A DNA stretch of 64,000 nt. It comes from DASTFP01 sp963744345 (GTDB taxonomy: Bacteria > Verrucomicrobiota > Verrucomicrobiia > Chthoniobacterales > Terrimicrobiaceae). The notes below the pieces were generated by a model. That model saw only the letters and a program-made list of their open reading frames with translations. It ran no database searches and was not told the origin of the DNA. Position 1 is the first letter of the stretch, and the number at the start of each line of letters is the position of its first letter. A program made the position numbers and the translations under genes. Of this stretch, positions 51,761-61,302 are shown piece by piece. The DNA lies in NCBI GenBank assembly GCA_963744345.1, contig CAVUTD010000008.1, forward strand, positions 62,001 through 126,000, written 5' to 3'.

Positions 51761-52983
51761 CCGAAACGCTCGTTGTTCCGTATTGGAAGGTTTGTCCGGC
51801 ACCCCGTCTGCGTCTGTTGGGCGTGGAGTTCGAGGATCGCATTGTTTGCCAATCCCGCAGAGCAGGGTTTCGCAACTTTGTTTTGCAGCATGAAGCTAAC
51901 GTTGGCGAAGAGTTGTCCGAACAGTTTCTTGTCTTATTGCCTGATATTCTGCTTTCAGACGCCGCATGGAAGCGTCTCAAAGGTTTCGTGCTGGCGCCCG
52001 ATACGCTTACAAGCATCAAGGAAACCGAATCCGTTTCACTTGTTCGCTGCGGAGACGCGAAATTTCTCGCTGACGCATTCCGAAACTCGCCGTCCTATCC
52101 GGAACTGCTGGCTAAGCTAAGTGCACGGCTCAAACGAGAGTTCGTTTCGATCGGGGATCACGAATGGATTGCCTTCCGCAATGAGTCGGACCTTCCGCTT
52201 GTTGAAAAGTGGATGCTGCGCGGCTTGATCAAGGATTCGGAAGGCTTCATGTCCCGGCATTTGGAGCGGAAGATTTCGCTCACGGTCAGTCGTCGGTTGG
52301 CGAGCACGCGCGTCACCCCGAACGCAATGACGCTGGCAAGCGCCGGCATCGGGTTTGTCAGCGCGTTTTTTTTCGCTCTCCGAGGAAGGCATTGGCACCT
52401 GCTCGGGGCTTGTCTTTTCTGGGTTCATTCCGTGCTCGATGGCTGCGATGGAGAGTTGGCGCGCTTGAAATTCGCCGAGTCGCGCGCGGGAGGTTTGCTT
52501 GATTTCTGGGGCGACAACGCCGTCCACGCCGCAGTCTTTTCCGCGATCGGTGTCGGGCTTGCCTTCGAGCAATCCCGAAGGACTCCGCTGGTTTTATCGG
52601 CTCTGGCGGTGGGAGGGACGCTTCTCTCCTCAAGTCTGGTTTATTGGATGACCATGAGGCGGAGGATGTCAGCGGGCCCGCTCTTCACCACGGTTCTCGG
52701 CGCATCCTCTGATCCTGAGGTCGCGAGTGCGGCTGAAAAGATCGCTGATCAGTTGGCGCGGCGCGACTTTATCTATCTCGTGATAGCGCTTGCGGCGGTT
52801 GGAAGGCTCAGCTGGTTCCTGTGGATGGGTGCTGTCGGCGCCCCCCTCTATTTTTTGGTCTTGGCAGCTTTAAGCCTTAAGAATTCCACGGCTAAATGTC
52901 ATCCCCTGATGCCTTGGCAAACTTCATCCTCCCATCAGGAGTCGAGGTGCCAATCCGTTGAGGAAAATCGATCGGTCCGATGA
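51757..52983 (+). CDS. CDP-alcohol phosphotransferase with degenerate nucleotidyltransferase domain
   Basis: Residues about 170-375 are the membrane CDP-alcohol phosphotransferase: LERKISLTVSRRLASTRVTP, then the signature D228-xx-D231-G-xx-A-R236-x8-G245-xxx-D249-xxx-D253, exactly as required, and six membrane helices. The first 165 residues follow the outline of the nucleotidyltransferase domain fused to di-myo-inositol phosphate synthases. They lack the GxGxR and KPL motifs, so activation is probably done by the separate protein at 47760. The enzyme would join the CDP-activated unit to another alcohol, giving a phosphodiester. The last 35 residues look non-native. Four-base overlaps join it to both neighbours. 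Confidence 0.85.
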   Translation: MTETLVVPYWKVCPAPRLRLLGVEFEDRIVCQSRRAGFRNFVLQHEANVGEELSEQFLVLLPDILLSDAAWKRLKGFVLAPDTLTSIKETESVSLVRCGDAKFLADAFRNSPSYPELLAKLSARLKREFVSIGDHEWIAFRNESDLPLVEKWMLRGLIKDSEGFMSRHLERKISLTVSRRLASTRVTPNAMTLASAGIGFVSAFFFALRGRHWHLLGACLFWVHSVLDGCDGELARLKFAESRAGGLLDFWGDNAVHAAVFSAIGVGLAFEQSRRTPLVLSALAVGGTLLSSSLVYWMTMRRRMSAGPLFTTVLGASSDPEVASAAEKIADQLARRDFIYLVIALAAVGRLSWFLWMGAVGAPLYFLVLAALSLKNSTAKCHPLMPWQTSSSHQESRCQSVEENRSVR

Positions 52984-53960
52984 CGATGGCGAGATTGCGA
53001 GTCTTCTGTAACGCTCCGTTGAGCCCATCGGCCGGTGAGGTTCTCAAGAAGGCTACATCGCCGCACGAACTTGTCTTTGCGCAACGTGCTGTCGAATCGG
53101 TGCTCGTCGGCAACGAGCCCGATCCGGCGCTTGCGAACGCGGATATCGCTTTTGGGCAGCCGGACGTTGCCACCATCTTCACATCGGATCGTCTGCGCTG
53201 GATTCATCTAACCAGCGCAGGGTACACGCGCTATGACACGCCGGATTTTCGTTCGTTCGCAGAATCGCACGGGCTCTTGGTGACCAACAGCTCCGCCGTC
53301 TTTACGGAGCCGTGCGCTGAACACATCCTGGCTTTTTTGTTGGCGCAGGCCCGAAAGTTACCTGAGGGGCTCCGAACCCGCTGCCCATCCGGGGCTCCAA
53401 GTTGGACCGAGCTTCGGGAGGGCTCCACTCTTTTAAAGAATCAACGGGCGGTTATTTTGGGGTTCGGGGCTATTGGCAGCAGACTGGTAGAATTCCTCAG
53501 CCCATTAAAGATGGAAGTGATCGCGATGCGTCGCAGGCCCCAAGGAAACGAAGGAGTTCGGACTGTCACTCCGGAAAATCTCAGGCAAGCTTTTGCCGAC
53601 GCCGATCATGTAATTAGCATTTTGCCCGACAACGCTGAGTCCATTGGGTTTATCTCTTCTGAACGCCTGAGTTGGATGAAACGCGGCGCGATTTTTTACA
53701 ATATCGGCCGGGGCACAACGGTTGATCAGGGGGCACTTGCGGAGGCATTGCGGCATGGTCATCTTGGTGCCGCCTGGCTTGACGTTACTGATCCGGAACC
53801 TCTGCCGGATGATCACCCGCTCTGGAACGAGCCCAACTGTTACATTACTCCGCATACGGCGGGAGGTCACCGCAACGAGTCGGAAACGCTGGTGCGCCAC
53901 TTTGTGGAGAATTTCGATCTTTTCCTCCGCGGTCAGCCGCTTCGCGACAGGATCATGTAA
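52980..53960 (+). CDS. D-isomer-specific 2-hydroxyacid dehydrogenase
   Basis: The 326-residue protein has the NAD fold (VILGFGAIGSRLVEFLSPL) and the three catalytic residues: Arg in FYNIGRGTTVDQG, Glu in DVTDPEPLPDDHPLW and His in NCYITPHTAGGHRNE. It should interconvert a 2-oxoacid and a 2-hydroxyacid. As last gene of the operon, starting inside its neighbour's stop, it may supply or consume the hydroxyacid part of the product. Intact. Confidence 0.9.
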   Translation: MTMARLRVFCNAPLSPSAGEVLKKATSPHELVFAQRAVESVLVGNEPDPALANADIAFGQPDVATIFTSDRLRWIHLTSAGYTRYDTPDFRSFAESHGLLVTNSSAVFTEPCAEHILAFLLAQARKLPEGLRTRCPSGAPSWTELREGSTLLKNQRAVILGFGAIGSRLVEFLSPLKMEVIAMRRRPQGNEGVRTVTPENLRQAFADADHVISILPDNAESIGFISSERLSWMKRGAIFYNIGRGTTVDQGALAEALRHGHLGAAWLDVTDPEPLPDDHPLWNEPNCYITPHTAGGHRNESETLVRHFVENFDLFLRGQPLRDRIM

Positions 53961-54012
53961 GGACATGTTGTTCTAGTGGCCGGGGCAGGGTTTTCTTGAT
54001 GTCCGGCATCAC

Positions 54013-56187
54013 ATGATCGTCAAGCGTCGACCATTTGCCGGAGTTCAGAAGTTGGTGCAGGCGTGGAGGCCTGACATCGCTCGCGCTACACGAGCGACCT
54101 TGGGTATCACTGTTCCCCTCCTGTTGGCCGAGACAGGGAAGATCCCCTTGCACGTGATTTTTGCGGCGATCGCCGCGCATAGCGTTGCCATGGCTGAGGT
54201 GCGCGGTTCCTATTCCTTGAGGCTGGCGATCCTTTCTTCCGGGGCGCTCTTGCTTGGGTTGGCCGCCGGCCTTGGCTCGATGGGTTCTCAGCATTTAGGG
54301 ATGGCGCTATTGTTTGCCGCTCTCATGGCGGTGGTCGCCGGGGGGTTGAGGCATCTGAGCGTTGATTACGGTCCACCGCTTGCCGCGCCCACGGTCTTCA
54401 TTTTCTTAATGGCGTTGGGAGCGCCCCCGGGTCGCCCCGAGGTGCTCTACCATCTGCTCTCCACATGGGCCGGGGGCGCATTCGGGATTGTTTTGCAGAT
54501 GGCTCTTTGGCCCTTTCGGCCGCAGCATCCGTTGCGGCGAGCAACCGCTGAGTGCTGGCAAGAAGCGGGAAGCTTGCTCGGCGTTCTCAATGATGATCTC
54601 GGCAAGGATGTAACTCTAGCGAACGATGCCCTTGCCGCACAGCAAGCGCGACTCCGTGCAACTCTCGACCGGACCCAGGTGACACTGGATGCAGCGAAAT
54701 CCAGACGCACGCATCCGCTCCTCAGGCGATTGGAAATGCTACACTGGCTTTCGGCCCGGTTCGCCACACAAGTGCTCGCCCTGGATACCGCCATCCGAAC
54801 GCACCGGCCTGGGCGCGGGTTGTCGGAAGCAGCAGACCCTCTTCAGCCTGTTTTTCAATCGCTTGAGAACGTCGCTCGTGCCGTGGCGCTGACGATCGTC
54901 TCGCGCCAGCCGTCACATCTGGCCATCCTTGGTGTGCGATTGCGCAGACTGACAAATCTGCTCAAGGCTGGCCGCAAGGGAGTCGTCGCTCGAGTCGACG
55001 ACCTTCCCTTTGGCATTCATTTGGTGGCAATCCTCGGGCAAATTGAAGGTTTGCTGCCCGAGATCCGCTCCGCCGTCACCGAAGCAACGGATCGCGCGAG
55101 CGAGCGTGGAGCCTTTTCACTGGAGCTTTTGGATTTGCATACCTGGAAACTCGCGTCCCTGCGGGGCGCGCTTAACTTGAGCTCTCGCCTCGACCGAGCA
55201 TTGGTGCGCTACATGCTTCGGTTGGGCAGCCTTCTTGTTCTTAGCGTGTTTGTCTACAAGTGGTTTGCGATCCCGCACGGCTATTGGTTCGGCTTGACTC
55301 TAGTCGTTGTCATACAGCCTGACTACGGATCGACCCGGCAGCGCGCGGCAGAACGCGTCCTGGGCACTTTACTAGGGAGCATCCTGGCAAGCGGATTGCT
55401 CTTCCTGAAGCTTGGGCACGCCGTCCTTCTCGGCGCGGCAGCGCTCACATCGTTCTTCTTCGCCCTGTTTCTCAAGCGCCGGTATGATCTGGCGGTCGTC
55501 TTCCTGACGGTGATGGTCGTGTTGTTGACCGAAGTGGGCGGCCCCATCAACTGGCAGCTTAGCGTTGAACGGCTTGCGTGCACTTTCGCAGGTGGCGCGT
55601 TGGCTCTCTTGGCAGCGCACATCTTTTGGCCCGCTTGGGAGAAGGATCGTTTCCAGCCGCTCATTAGTAAGGCTCTCTTGGCAAACCGCGCTTATCTTCA
55701 GTTGCTTTGTGAAAGCCTGCGGACCGGAACAGGCCGCAGGCCGGAATTGATTCCGGCGAAGAGGCACCTCGAAACAGCCAACAGCGAGGTTTTTGCTTCG
55801 TTACAGCGAATGTATGGCGAACCGAAGAATCGCGCCGAAATTCTTCAGGATGCCGCCGCGATAGCCAACGGCAACCTTCGCCTTACCCGAGTATTGAATG
55901 TCCTCTTGCTTCATCTCGTTAATAGGCCTTCGGCCGTCGAAGAATCCGTTTTGACGGAGTGGGAAGCCAGCGCTTGTTCGGCTCTCTCAGCGCTCGCTGC
56001 CTTCTGGGAAGAACCGAACCCAGAGGCCCTGCGGGCGGCCGTGTCACGCTTCGAGGGTATCAAGTTCAGCACCTTCGGTGCAGATGAGAATCCGCATTCG
56101 TGGGTTTTCACGCAACTTGCCCGTGCTTCTACCGAACTCACCGCGATGTTGATCGATGCACTTCCCGCCGAAGAAACGCCGACTTGA
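54013..56187 (+). CDS. FUSC-family inner-membrane transporter (aromatic acid exporter-like)
   Basis: The 724-residue protein has two membrane blocks (about 25-170 and 395-540), each of five or six spans, separated by a long cytoplasmic helical region and followed by a helical tail. Motifs LRHLSVDYGPPLAAPTVFIF, PHGYWFGLTLVVVIQPDYGS and RQRAAERVLGTLLGSILASG match FUSC/YccS/AaeB proteins, which export aromatic or other acids. It starts 52 bases after the operon's last gene on the same strand and might export its product, but this is only position-based. Intact. Confidence 0.85.
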   Translation: MIVKRRPFAGVQKLVQAWRPDIARATRATLGITVPLLLAETGKIPLHVIFAAIAAHSVAMAEVRGSYSLRLAILSSGALLLGLAAGLGSMGSQHLGMALLFAALMAVVAGGLRHLSVDYGPPLAAPTVFIFLMALGAPPGRPEVLYHLLSTWAGGAFGIVLQMALWPFRPQHPLRRATAECWQEAGSLLGVLNDDLGKDVTLANDALAAQQARLRATLDRTQVTLDAAKSRRTHPLLRRLEMLHWLSARFATQVLALDTAIRTHRPGRGLSEAADPLQPVFQSLENVARAVALTIVSRQPSHLAILGVRLRRLTNLLKAGRKGVVARVDDLPFGIHLVAILGQIEGLLPEIRSAVTEATDRASERGAFSLELLDLHTWKLASLRGALNLSSRLDRALVRYMLRLGSLLVLSVFVYKWFAIPHGYWFGLTLVVVIQPDYGSTRQRAAERVLGTLLGSILASGLLFLKLGHAVLLGAAALTSFFFALFLKRRYDLAVVFLTVMVVLLTEVGGPINWQLSVERLACTFAGGALALLAAHIFWPAWEKDRFQPLISKALLANRAYLQLLCESLRTGTGRRPELIPAKRHLETANSEVFASLQRMYGEPKNRAEILQDAAAIANGNLRLTRVLNVLLLHLVNRPSAVEESVLTEWEASACSALSALAAFWEEPNPEALRAAVSRFEGIKFSTFGADENPHSWVFTQLARASTELTAMLIDALPAEETPT

Positions 56188-56255
56188 TGATCTTGGAGAG
56201 CCGCAAAATTCTTCGAGCGCGCCACACTTTTCTGCCGTATAGCATTAAATCGGAG

Positions 56256-56525
56256 ATGAAGACGACGACTGTTATTGTGCCGTGGAAAGAAGGAATGCAT
56301 CTTAGGCGGGCAGGGCTCCTCGTTCGCCTTGCGATGGGATTCCGGTCAAACATCCTGTGCCGGCTCGGGGAAAAAGTTGCCGACGCCCGAAGTGTCATCG
56401 GCATTCTCATTCTTTGCGCCAGTCTCGGCACGACGCTTGAGGTCGAAGCCTCGGGTCCTGACGAGCGCGAGGCGATCCGGGCGGTGGATGCCTTTTTCGC
56501 GGCGAGCGAAGAATCGAAGTCCTGA
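56256..56525 (+). CDS. HPr-like phosphocarrier protein
   Basis: MKTTTVIVPWKEGMHLRRAG and LLVRLAMGFRSNILCRLGEK continue into VADARSVIGILILCASLGTT, the open-faced sandwich of HPr. The active His is kept in GMHLRRA, where most HPr proteins have GLHARPA. The Ser of the regulatory site is kept in RSVIGI. Size (89 aa) is normal. No enzyme I, PTS permease or HPr kinase gene is in the window. An ATG at 56187, overlapping the transporter stop, would give a 112-residue form. The RxxA pocket change makes ordinary PTS transfer uncertain. Confidence 0.7.
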   Translation: MKTTTVIVPWKEGMHLRRAGLLVRLAMGFRSNILCRLGEKVADARSVIGILILCASLGTTLEVEASGPDEREAIRAVDAFFAASEESKS

Positions 56526-56635
56526 CCGCTCTCAAATAAGCTTTCGTCCGGCTAGCTCATCGCGCGGTCAAGCCAGCCTTTTTCAACGCCTCGTTGACGC
56601 AGGATTGTGTCGAGGCGTATGCTTCCAGTTAGCTA

Positions 56636-56953
56636 ATGAATACCGTGCAGGATCTCGTGAGCAATTGTGTCGCTGCACTGGTTGAGGGTTTCCCGATCGA
56701 AGATATCTGGATGCTTGAGGCCAAGGCCGCGAAAGAGTGCGGGTTGGAGAGTCCCGTCAACCTCGTCTTGATCGTTCCGGATGAGTCTCAAGCGGATGCC
56801 ATCGAGAAAGCCGCGATCGAAATGGTTCGCAAAAGACCGGAGTGGAGCGAAATCGACATCTTCGCTTTTCCCCTGTCCGTTATCACAAGAATACCGCGCC
56901 CACTGCTGGTGAAAATGGCTCTCAGCAGCGGACGCAATGTCTACTGCAAGTAA
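56636..56953 (+). CDS. Hypothetical protein, nucleotidyltransferase-like outline
   Basis: The 105-residue protein reads MNTVQDLVSNCVAALVEGFP, KECGLESPVNLVLIVPDESQ, SEIDIFAFPLSVITRIPRPL. The strand pairs (LVLIVPD, IDIFAF) resemble the metal-binding strands of small MNT-type nucleotidyltransferases, but the GSxxxG loop is absent. It may be a degenerate or regulatory member. Frame intact. Confidence 0.4.
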   Translation: MNTVQDLVSNCVAALVEGFPIEDIWMLEAKAAKECGLESPVNLVLIVPDESQADAIEKAAIEMVRKRPEWSEIDIFAFPLSVITRIPRPLLVKMALSSGRNVYCK

Positions 56954-57079
56954 AGGAGGCGGGCCAGTTCTCGGCGAGTTGAAGCGGCGAGCCCGCGGAA
57001 CCTCGCGTGCACCGAGCTCCAGTTCCTCCGCAAATCCTGGGCGCATCGGGCGAGCACGCTGACGACGGGGTCAACTGTG

Positions 57080-59969
57080 CTACGAACTCAGCAGTTGGCG
57101 CAGGACGAACGGCAGAATGCCTCCATGACGGTAGTAGTCTACTTCGATCGGTGTATCGATACGGAGCTTGACCGGTTGGTCGATTACCGACCCGTCTTTG
57201 CGCGTGATGCGTAAGGTGACGTCCTGTCGAGGCACAATATGGTCTGAGAGTCCGACTACGTCCGAGAGCTCCGTGCCCTCAAGGCCCAGCGTCTGAGCTG
57301 TTATTCCCTCGGGGAACTGAAGGGGAAGCACGCCCATGCCGACGAGGTTCGAACGGTGGATACGTTCAAAACTCTGCGCTACCACGGCTCTTACTCCAAG
57401 AAGATTGGTGCCCTTGGCAGCCCAGTCTCGGCTGGAACCTGTCCCATATTCCTGCCCAGCGAAAATTATCAGAGGTATCCCGTCGGCCTTATAAGCCATA
57501 CACGCATCATAGATGAAAGTTGGCTTGCCATCCTTAGCCTTGATCTCTTTATCCGGCGGCGCGACATCTCTTTCGCCGAAGTAGAGGGTGTAGCCGCCCT
57601 CCACCCCTGGAACCATCAGGTTCTTGATCCGCACGTTTGCGAATGTGCCGCGGGTCATCACGCGATCGTTGCCTCGGCGCGAGCCATAGCTATTGAAGTC
57701 TTCAACAGGCACTCCGTTTTCGACAAGAAACTTCCCGGCCGGGCTGGTCTTCTTGATGGCGCCGGCGGGGCTGATGTGATCGGTGGTTACGGAATCACCA
57801 AAAATCCCCAGCGGGCGGGTGCCCTTGATCTCGCTGATATGCCCGGGCTCCATCTCGAACCCAACAAAGAATGGCGGCTCCTGAATGTACGTGCTCTTGC
57901 GGTCCCATTCATAAACCTCCCCGACGGTGGAGGGGACTTCGTTCCACTTGGGGTTTTGCTCGGCGAAATCAGAATACAGCTTGCGATAGACTTCCGGTTT
58001 CAGCGCGGACATCATCGTCGAGCGGATCTCCTCCAGAGTCGGCCAGATTTCCCGGAGATACACATCGCGGCCGTCTTCGCCTTTACCAAGGGACTCAGAG
58101 CTCAGGTCGATGTCGACCGTTCCGGCGAGCGCAAAGGCAACCACGAGCGGAGGGGACATTAAAAAGTTGGCGCGAATGTTCTGATGGACGCGCGCTTCAA
58201 AGTTGCGGTTGCCAGAGAGCACGCTGGCAGCCACAAGATCGTTCTTCGCGATGGCTTCCTCGAGCGCGGGATGCAGCGGACCCGAATTGCCGATGCATGT
58301 TGTGCAGCCGTAGCCGACGGTTTGAAAACCAAGTTTGTCGAAATAAGGTTGGAGACCTGTCTTTTCGAGATAGTCGGTGACCACACGTGAACCGGGGGCG
58401 AGCGAGGTCTTAACGGCAGGATTCACTTTCAAACCTCGTTCGACGGCTTTCTTGGCGATCAAAGCCGCTGCCAGCATGACACTCGGGTTGCTCGTGTTCG
58501 TGCAGCTGGTGATAGCCGCAATAAGCACACTTCCATGTCCAATCTCCGCCTCGGCGTGGGCATACGCCGACTCTCGAGCGACGGGTCTGTCAGGCGTGGG
58601 ACGATTTTGGATCATTTCCGCCTCGGCCTTGGGAAGACCCTCAGGAGGATGGTTCATTTGCGTATCGGTGGAAGGCAGCTCCGGCTGTGTCGTTGGGGGG
58701 CTCGAGCCATTGAGGCGCACGGCCACTCGCAGCGCTAGGTCGCCAGTCTTCTTTCCATAACCACCTTCCGTCACGGGCTTCTCGAAAAGCGCCTGAAACG
58801 CCCGTTTGAGCTCTGGGAGATTGATGCGATCCTGGGGGCGCTTGGGACCAGCTACGCCCGGCACGATGGAGGCAAGATCCAGCTCGAGCTCCACCGTGTA
58901 GTCCACTTCGCCCTTGCGTGGAATTCCCCAGAGGCCTTGCGCCTTGTAATAGTTCTCGAACGCTTGGCAGAGTTCCTCACTGCGACCGGTGCCGCGTAGA
59001 TAGGCGAGCGTCTCTTCGTCCACGCCAAAGAACCCCATCGTGGCACCGTATTCGGGCGCCATATTCCCGATGGTGGCTCGGTCAGTGACGGAAAGCGCGG
59101 CCGCCCCTTCGCCAAAGAACTCGACAAATTTTCCAACGACCTTCTGCTTGCGGAGCATTTCTGTGACGCGCAGGACCATATCAGTCGCGGTGACGCCCTC
59201 CTTGAGGGTGCCGGTGAGGTGCACGCCGACGACCTCTGGCGTGAGGAAATACACGGGCTGCCCGAGCATGCCTGCTTCGGCCTCAATGCCGCCGACGCCC
59301 CATCCAACAACCCCCAAACCATTGATCATTGTCGTGTGGGAATCGGTGCCGACAAGCGTATCCGGATAGTAGACCGTGCCATCCGGCGTTTCCGGTACTG
59401 AGCACGCCTTTGGCCAGGTATTCAAGATTCACCTGGTGAACGATGCCGATTCCAGGCGGCACCACGCCGAAAGTCTTGAAAGCTTGCTGGCCCCACTTGA
59501 GGAATTTATACCGCTCGCGATTTCGCTTAAATTCCATCTCCAAATTCAGGCGCAATGCCTCCGCGGATCCGAAGAAATCCACTTGCACGGAGTGGTCCAC
59601 AACAAGGTCCACCGGCACCAGAGGTTCGATGATCTTCGGGTCCTTCTTCAAGTTGGCGACCGCACTGCGCATGGCTGCCAGGTCGACCAGGAGCGGGACG
59701 CCGGTAAAATCTTGCAGAACGATCCGCGCTACCACGAAAGGAATTTCCTCCGGCGCGGGAGCTTTGGCGTTCCACGCGGCGAGGGTTTGGACGTCCTTGC
59801 CGGTAACTTTTTTCCCGTCGCAATTGCGGAGCACCGATTCGAGCACGATCCGGATACTTACCGGCAATCGGGAAATCTTCCCCAGCCCCTTTTCTTCCAA
59901 CGCTGGCAAGGAGTAGTATAAGCCGGTCTTGCCTTGGCCGGCGTCAAAGGTGCACAGTGATTCACTCAT
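57080..59969 (-). CDS. acnA: Aconitate hydratase A, one frameshift
   Basis: The TCA enzyme interconverts citrate and isocitrate with a [4Fe-4S] cluster. The start is ATG 59969 or 59975. The first frame covers residues 1 to about 190 (VSIRIVLESVLRNCDGK, VVDHSVQVDFFGSAEALRLN, GVVPPGIGIVHQVNLEYLAK). Near 59398 a base is lost and the frame ending at 57080 takes over (YPDTLVGTDSHTTMINGLGV, VGWGVGGIEAEAGMLGQPVY, AAITSCTNTSNPSVMLAAAL, VGYGCTTCIGNSGPLHPALE, QEYGTGSSRDWAAKGTNLLG). All cluster Cys and substrate Arg residues are present. With the base restored it is a normal 900-residue enzyme, so a consensus error is the likelier reading. Confidence 0.88.
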
Positions 59970-60147
59970 ACCCAATTATTGCCGAAAAAACCAGTGCCTG
60001 CGCCAGCAATTTGTTAGCGGTAAATTGCGGCGGTTTTGCGGTGGTTTGCGGCACAGACGAATTCGCGGGGAGCCGTCCGGCTAAGAAAATTTCTATCTAT
60101 TTGACTCCTGCAAAGCAACGCGCAGAATAGCGACCCTCCCCGCTGCC

Positions 60148-60618
60148 ATGCTTGCTTACTTTCTCCGCCATGCCGATGCCGAGACCCGAGCCGATCGCGA
60201 TACTGAACGCAAATTGACCCCAAAAGGCCTTGAGCAGGCGGAGAAAGCCGGAAAGTTCCTGGTCCGGTGCGGCTTGTTACCGGACATCATTCTGACCAGT
60301 CCGTTTACCCGAGCCCGTCAGACGGCGAAAATTGTGGCGGAAAAGTTGGGCGATCCCGAGTTGAAGGAGGTGGAGTGGCTTACCTCCGGAATGAAGGCCG
60401 AAACGTGCTTGACGGAACTGAAGGCGCTACAGGCGACTCCATCAATTCTTTTGGTTGGCCATGAACCGGACTTCAGCGAAGCGATCGCCGCGATGCTGGG
60501 GCTGGCAGGCACGGACGCGATCAAGGTGAGGAAAGCTTCTGTGACCGGAGTCGAATTGCAGGATTTCCAGCCTGGAAGCGGCCAACTGCACTTCCTCGTT
60601 CCCGCCAGACTTATGTGA
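60148..60618 (+). CDS. sixA: Phosphohistidine phosphatase SixA
   Basis: MLAYFLRHADAETRADRDTE carries the histidine-phosphatase RH motif (Arg7, His8), and TSPFTRARQTAKIVAEKLG and ILLVGHEPDFSEAIAAMLG supply the second Arg and His. At 156 residues it matches SixA, which removes phosphate from histidine residues of phosphorelay or PTS proteins. It is followed by 6-phosphogluconolactonase after three bases, so they form an operon. The HPr-like protein upstream could be a target, but this is only a guess. Confidence 0.88.
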   Translation: MLAYFLRHADAETRADRDTERKLTPKGLEQAEKAGKFLVRCGLLPDIILTSPFTRARQTAKIVAEKLGDPELKEVEWLTSGMKAETCLTELKALQATPSILLVGHEPDFSEAIAAMLGLAGTDAIKVRKASVTGVELQDFQPGSGQLHFLVPARLM

Positions 60619-60621
60619 TTC

Positions 60622-61302
60622 ATGACCCCGGAGATCATCCGCACATCCAACTTCGTCAGTGATGCGGTCGCGCTTATCGAACGCGAGGCAGATATCGCCA
60701 TCTTCGAGCGCGGCGAGTTCCGTCTAGGTCTGAGCGGAGGCAACACGCCAAAACCGGTGTTTCGAGAGTTGGCCAATCGGCGCGATGCGTGGGAGGAGTG
60801 GATCCTCACTTTTGGTGACGAGCGCTGTGTGCCTCCCGAGAGCGACCAGAGCAACTATCGCATGGTCAAAGAGGCCTTCCTGGACAAGGCGTCGATACCG
60901 CCGCAAAACGTCCTTCGCATACGCGGTGAGGAAGATCCTGCACACGCTGCGCAGGAATATGAAGATGAGCTGCGCAGGCGCGCAAAGGGACATGGCCTCT
61001 ACCGTCATGACTTGCTTCTTCTCGGCATGGGGGAGGACGGCCATACCGCTTCGCTTTTCCCGGACACCGAAGCTTTGAAGGTGACCGACCGGTGGGTCGT
61101 GGCGAACTTTGTCCCGAAGTTCAAGACGCATCGTGTGACCTTGACTTACCCCATCATCAATGCCGCTCGGCATGTCTGCTTTCTCGTAAACAGCAAAGGC
61201 AAGGATCCCATTCTTGAGGAGGTCTTCAGCGGCCGCTCGAACTATCCCTGCGCAGCGGTTCGCCCAACCGAGGGCAACATCACCTGGCTTCTTGGAATAT
61301 GA
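60622..61302 (+). CDS. pgl: 6-phosphogluconolactonase
   Basis: The protein of 226 residues catalyses the second step of the oxidative pentose-phosphate pathway. Visible motifs are FRLGLSGGNTPKPVFRELA (substrate loop), ILTFGDERCVPPESDQSNYR, and LLLLGMGEDGHTASLFPDTE. Length is normal. The stop overlaps the start of the glycogen synthase by four bases (ATGA). Zwf and Gnd are not in the window. Confidence 0.93.
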   Translation: MTPEIIRTSNFVSDAVALIEREADIAIFERGEFRLGLSGGNTPKPVFRELANRRDAWEEWILTFGDERCVPPESDQSNYRMVKEAFLDKASIPPQNVLRIRGEEDPAHAAQEYEDELRRRAKGHGLYRHDLLLLGMGEDGHTASLFPDTEALKVTDRWVVANFVPKFKTHRVTLTYPIINAARHVCFLVNSKGKDPILEEVFSGRSNYPCAAVRPTEGNITWLLGI

